From Actinomadura xylanilytica (GTDB lineage: Bacteria; Actinomycetota; Actinomycetes; Streptosporangiales; Streptosporangiaceae): a stretch of DNA of 64,000 nt. Positions 61,468 through 64,000 of this stretch are shown piece by piece. Each line of letters starts with the position of its first letter. The stretch's first letter is position 1. Location: NCBI RefSeq assembly GCF_030283145.1, contig NZ_JASNWE010000003.1, forward strand, positions 992,001 to 1,056,000, written 5' to 3'. The position numbers and the translations under genes were made by a program. Under the pieces are notes generated by a model. That model was not told the origin of the DNA. It saw only the letters and a program-made list of their open reading frames with translations, and ran no database searches.

Positions 61468-62760
61468 ATGAGCGGGATGCCGAGCACCCGACCCGCGGTG
61501 GCGGTGGCCGGAGCCGGCCTGCGCGGCACCGCCTACGCGCGGCGGATGCGGGAGAGCGGACGCGGCCGGGTCGTCGCCGTCGCCGAACCCGACCCGGGAC
61601 GCCGCGCCCGGTTCGCCGCCGAGCACGGCATCCCCCCGGAGCTGGCCTTCGCCGGCTGGCGCGAGATGGCCGCGGCGGGCCGCGTCGCCGACGGCGTGGT
61701 CATCGCCACGCAGGACGCCGAGCACGCCGAACCGGCGATCGCGTTCGCCGGGCTCGGCTGCCACCTCCTGCTGGAGAAGCCGATGGCGACCGGCGAGGCC
61801 GACGCCGTCCGGGTCCTGGAGGCCGTCGAGCGCGCCGGCGTCATGCTCGCCGTCTGCCACGTGCTGCGCTACACCCCCTACACCCGGGCGCTCCGCGAGC
61901 TCGTCCGCGCGGGCCGGATCGGCGCGCCGATCAGCGTCCAGCACCTCGAACCGGTCGGCTGGTGGCACCACGCCCACTCCTACGTGCGCGGCAACTGGCG
62001 CCGCGAGGACGAGTCCGGCCCGATGCTGATGACCAAGTCCTGCCACGACGTCGACTGGCTCGTGCACGTGATGGGCGAGGTCCCGGCCCGGGTCGGCTCG
62101 TTCGGGCGGCTGACCCACTTCCGTCCCGAGAACCGCCCGGCCGGCGCCGCCGACCGCTGCACCGGCTGCGCGGTCGAGCCGGACTGCCCGTACTCGGCGA
62201 CCCGGCTCTACCTGGGGTGCCTCGGCGACCCCGAGCGCGAGGAGTGGCCGCTCGGCGCCGTCACCCGGGACCGCACCGAGGACGGCGTGCTGCGCGCGCT
62301 GCGCGAGGGCCCCTACGGCCGATGCGTGTACGCCTGCGACAACGACGTGGTCGACCACCAGGTCGTGAGCATGGAGTTCCCGTCGGGCGCGACGGCCTCG
62401 TTCACGATGACCGCCTTCTCCCCGTTCGCCCAGCGGCAGACCCGGATCTTCGGTTCGGCCGGCTGCGTCGAGGGCGACGGGGTGCGGCTGCTCGTGCGCG
62501 ACTTCGTCACCGGGGAGGTGGAGACCATCGAGCCCGGCGGCGGCCGGGAGGCGCCCGACGGCCGGCACGCCGCGGCCGACGACGCGCTGGCCGACGCGTT
62601 CGCCGAGGCGCTCGCCTCCGGCGACCCGTCCGCGCTCGGCTCCGACGGCCGCCAGAGCCTCGCCTCGCACCGCGTGGTGTGGGCCGCCGAACGGGCCCGG
62701 CACGCCGGAACGGTCGTGGACCTCACCCCTCCCCCCGCGAAAGGCACGGCGATCCCATGA
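61468..62760 (+). CDS. Gfo/Idh/MocA family oxidoreductase
   Basis: This is a 430-residue NAD(P)-dependent oxidoreductase from ATG 61468 (AGGAGG upstream). The Rossmann motif is AVAGAGLRGTAYARRM near residue 12, and the catalytic Lys is in HLLLEKPMATGEAD near 103. The substrate domain contains a Cys cluster (CTGCAVEPDCPYSA) and the TKSCHDVDWLVHVMG His/Asp segment. Such enzymes oxidise or reduce sugars, inositols or glycosides. Its TGA overlaps the ATG of the binding protein, so catabolism and uptake are coupled and probably under the divergent ROK regulator. Confidence 0.88.
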   Translation: MSGMPSTRPAVAVAGAGLRGTAYARRMRESGRGRVVAVAEPDPGRRARFAAEHGIPPELAFAGWREMAAAGRVADGVVIATQDAEHAEPAIAFAGLGCHLLLEKPMATGEADAVRVLEAVERAGVMLAVCHVLRYTPYTRALRELVRAGRIGAPISVQHLEPVGWWHHAHSYVRGNWRREDESGPMLMTKSCHDVDWLVHVMGEVPARVGSFGRLTHFRPENRPAGAADRCTGCAVEPDCPYSATRLYLGCLGDPEREEWPLGAVTRDRTEDGVLRALREGPYGRCVYACDNDVVDHQVVSMEFPSGATASFTMTAFSPFAQRQTRIFGSAGCVEGDGVRLLVRDFVTGEVETIEPGGGREAPDGRHAAADDALADAFAEALASGDPSALGSDGRQSLASHRVVWAAERARHAGTVVDLTPPPAKGTAIP

Positions 62761-64000
62761 CGACCAGACCCACCGGCGGCGCCGCCGCAGTGCTCGCGCT
62801 GGCCATCGCGCTCGGCGCGCTGAGCGCCTGCGGTTCAGGTGACGGCGGCGGCGGCTCGGGCGCGGCCCCGGCCGCCAACGACGGCCGCGGCCCGATCACC
62901 TTCGCCACCGGCAAGGACCTCACCCAGACCACGCAGAAGCTCGTCGACACGTGGAACGCCGCGCACCCGGACGAGAAGGCCCGCATCATCGAGCTGCCCG
63001 AGGACGGCGACCAGGTGCGGCAGCAGCTCGTGCAGAACGCCCAGATCAAGTCCGACGCCTACGACGTCGTCCGGCTGGACGCGGTGTGGACCGCCGAGTT
63101 CGCCGCGCGCCGCTGGGTGATGCCGCTGCCGCAGGACACGATGGACACCGGCACGTTCGTCCCGGCGGCGCTCCAGACCGGGATGTACCGCGGCAAGCTG
63201 TACGGGGCGCCGTGGCTGACCGGCACCGGCATCCTCTACTACCGCACCGACCTGCTGTCGGCCGCCGGGATCGACAAGCCCCCGGCCACGTGGGCCGAGC
63301 TGCGCGAGGCGTGCGGCAAGGTCGAGAAGACGTCCGAGGGCAAGGGCGTCGACTGCTACGCGGGCCAGTTCAGCAAGTACGAGGGCCTCACCGTCAACTA
63401 CTCCGAGGCCGTCCAGTCGGCCGGCGGGCAGGTGTTCGACGCGTCCGGCAGGCCCCAGGTGACCACTCCGCAGGCCAAGGAGGGCCTGCGCTTCCTCGTG
63501 GACGGGTTCAAACAGGGCACCATCCCGGCCAAGGGGGTGACGCTCAAAGAGGAGGAGAGCCGCCGCGCCTTCCAGGAGGGCAAGCTCGTCTTCCACCGCA
63601 ACTGGGCGTACGTGTACGCGATGGCCGCCGCCAAGGACGGCTCGTCCAAGGTGAACGGGAAGTTCGACGTGTCGCCGCTGCCCGGCAAGGACGGCCCCGG
63701 CTCCGGGACGCTCGGCGGCAACAACCTGTCGGTGTCGGCGTTTTCCAAGCACCAGGCGAGCGCCCGCGACTTCATCGCCCACATCGTCGGGCTCGAGGTC
63801 GAGCGCGAGTACGGGAAGGTGCAGTCGTTCCCGCTGTCGCGCGCCGCGCTCTACGACGACGCCGAGATGATCAAGCTGTACCCGTACCTGCCGGTCATGA
63901 AGAAGAGCCTGGAGAACGCCCGGCCCCGTCCCGTCGTGGTCCGCTACAGCGAGGTCAGCACCGCGATCCAGGAACAGGTCTCCGCCGCGATCTCCGGGGC
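62757..64000 (+). CDS. Sugar ABC transporter substrate-binding lipoprotein (3' end outside window)
   Basis: About 414 codons are visible and the frame is open at the window end. The signal peptide ends in the lipobox LSACGSG near residue 25, with a Gly/Ser-rich linker. The solute-binding body is clearly related to the protein at 33520 (GRGPITFATGKD, YRGKLYGAPWLTGTGILYY, RPRPVVVRYSEVSTAIQEQV). ATG 62757 overlaps the oxidoreductase stop (ATGA). Permease genes are expected just beyond the window. Confidence 0.88.
   Translation, partial: MTTRPTGGAAAVLALAIALGALSACGSGDGGGGSGAAPAANDGRGPITFATGKDLTQTTQKLVDTWNAAHPDEKARIIELPEDGDQVRQQLVQNAQIKSDAYDVVRLDAVWTAEFAARRWVMPLPQDTMDTGTFVPAALQTGMYRGKLYGAPWLTGTGILYYRTDLLSAAGIDKPPATWAELREACGKVEKTSEGKGVDCYAGQFSKYEGLTVNYSEAVQSAGGQVFDASGRPQVTTPQAKEGLRFLVDGFKQGTIPAKGVTLKEEESRRAFQEGKLVFHRNWAYVYAMAAAKDGSSKVNGKFDVSPLPGKDGPGSGTLGGNNLSVSAFSKHQASARDFIAHIVGLEVEREYGKVQSFPLSRAALYDDAEMIKLYPYLPVMKKSLENARPRPVVVRYSEVSTAIQEQVSAAISG

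Overview
The window is very GC-rich DNA with GTG and TTG starts and many 4-base start/stop overlaps. It reads as the chromosome of a filamentous actinomycete, probably of the Streptosporangiales/Thermomonosporaceae type. Support comes from a hopanoid operon, an actinobacterial cellobiose (Ceb-type) operon with the classic CebR palindrome, WS/DGAT and PAP2 enzymes, and an Entner-Doudoroff operon. The genus is inference. I saw no rRNA, tRNA or CRISPR array.

Layout. 1-3870: arsenic-type genes, namely two FAD/NAD(P) flavoproteins and two ArsR repressors. 3900-8230: a decayed Tn7/Tn5053-like transposon. It keeps an intact TniQ gene, the 3' part of tniB, the 5' part of tnsA, a short inverted tniB scrap at the junction and repeat arrays that look like TnsB sites. 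A small ORF and a frameshifted gene lie beyond TniQ. 8250-9218: a VOC protein and a degenerate remnant. 9219-16998: the hopanoid operon hpnC-hpnD-hpnE-polyprenyl synthase-shc-hpnG-hpnH, with every junction within 4 bases. 17053-20005: an SDR and a PAP2-WS/DGAT fusion. 20209-24080: PadR, DUF1707, M28 peptidase, LysR and a small Cys-rich protein.

24116-28165: an Entner-Doudoroff operon edd-(glk remnant)-eda, divergent from a ROK regulator. 28162-28339: a MITE-like insertion whose CTAG duplications supply the stop codons of both flanking genes. 28336-31823: an ABC-F protein, a PAP2 protein and a creatininase-family protein. 31838-33330: GTP cyclohydrolase II with an RlaP-like nucleotidyltransferase. 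33400-39480: an alpha-glucoside-type ABC operon (binding protein, two permeases, GH13, LacI). 39505-45288: a cellobiose operon (binding protein, two permeases, GH1, LacI) behind a perfect CebR-type operator.

45299-47964: xylA-xylB with a scrap of a GH1 gene downstream. 48019-53132: PxpA, a GntR regulator and a pyruvate (or branched-chain) dehydrogenase operon E1a-E1b-E2 ending in a strong terminator. 53214-55907: NadR-like, an EEP nuclease/phosphatase and a nucleoside deaminase. 55999-64000: a secreted GH2 beta-galactosidase, a second ROK regulator, a Gfo/Idh/MocA oxidoreductase and a sugar-binding lipoprotein that runs off the end.

Taken together, most of 24-64 kb is a carbohydrate-use region. 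Oligosaccharides are imported by ABC systems, cleaved by GH13, GH1 and GH2 enzymes, and fed to glycolysis, Entner-Doudoroff and PDH under LacI, ROK and GntR control. Two ROK genes 34 kb apart have near-identical operators in their divergent promoters.
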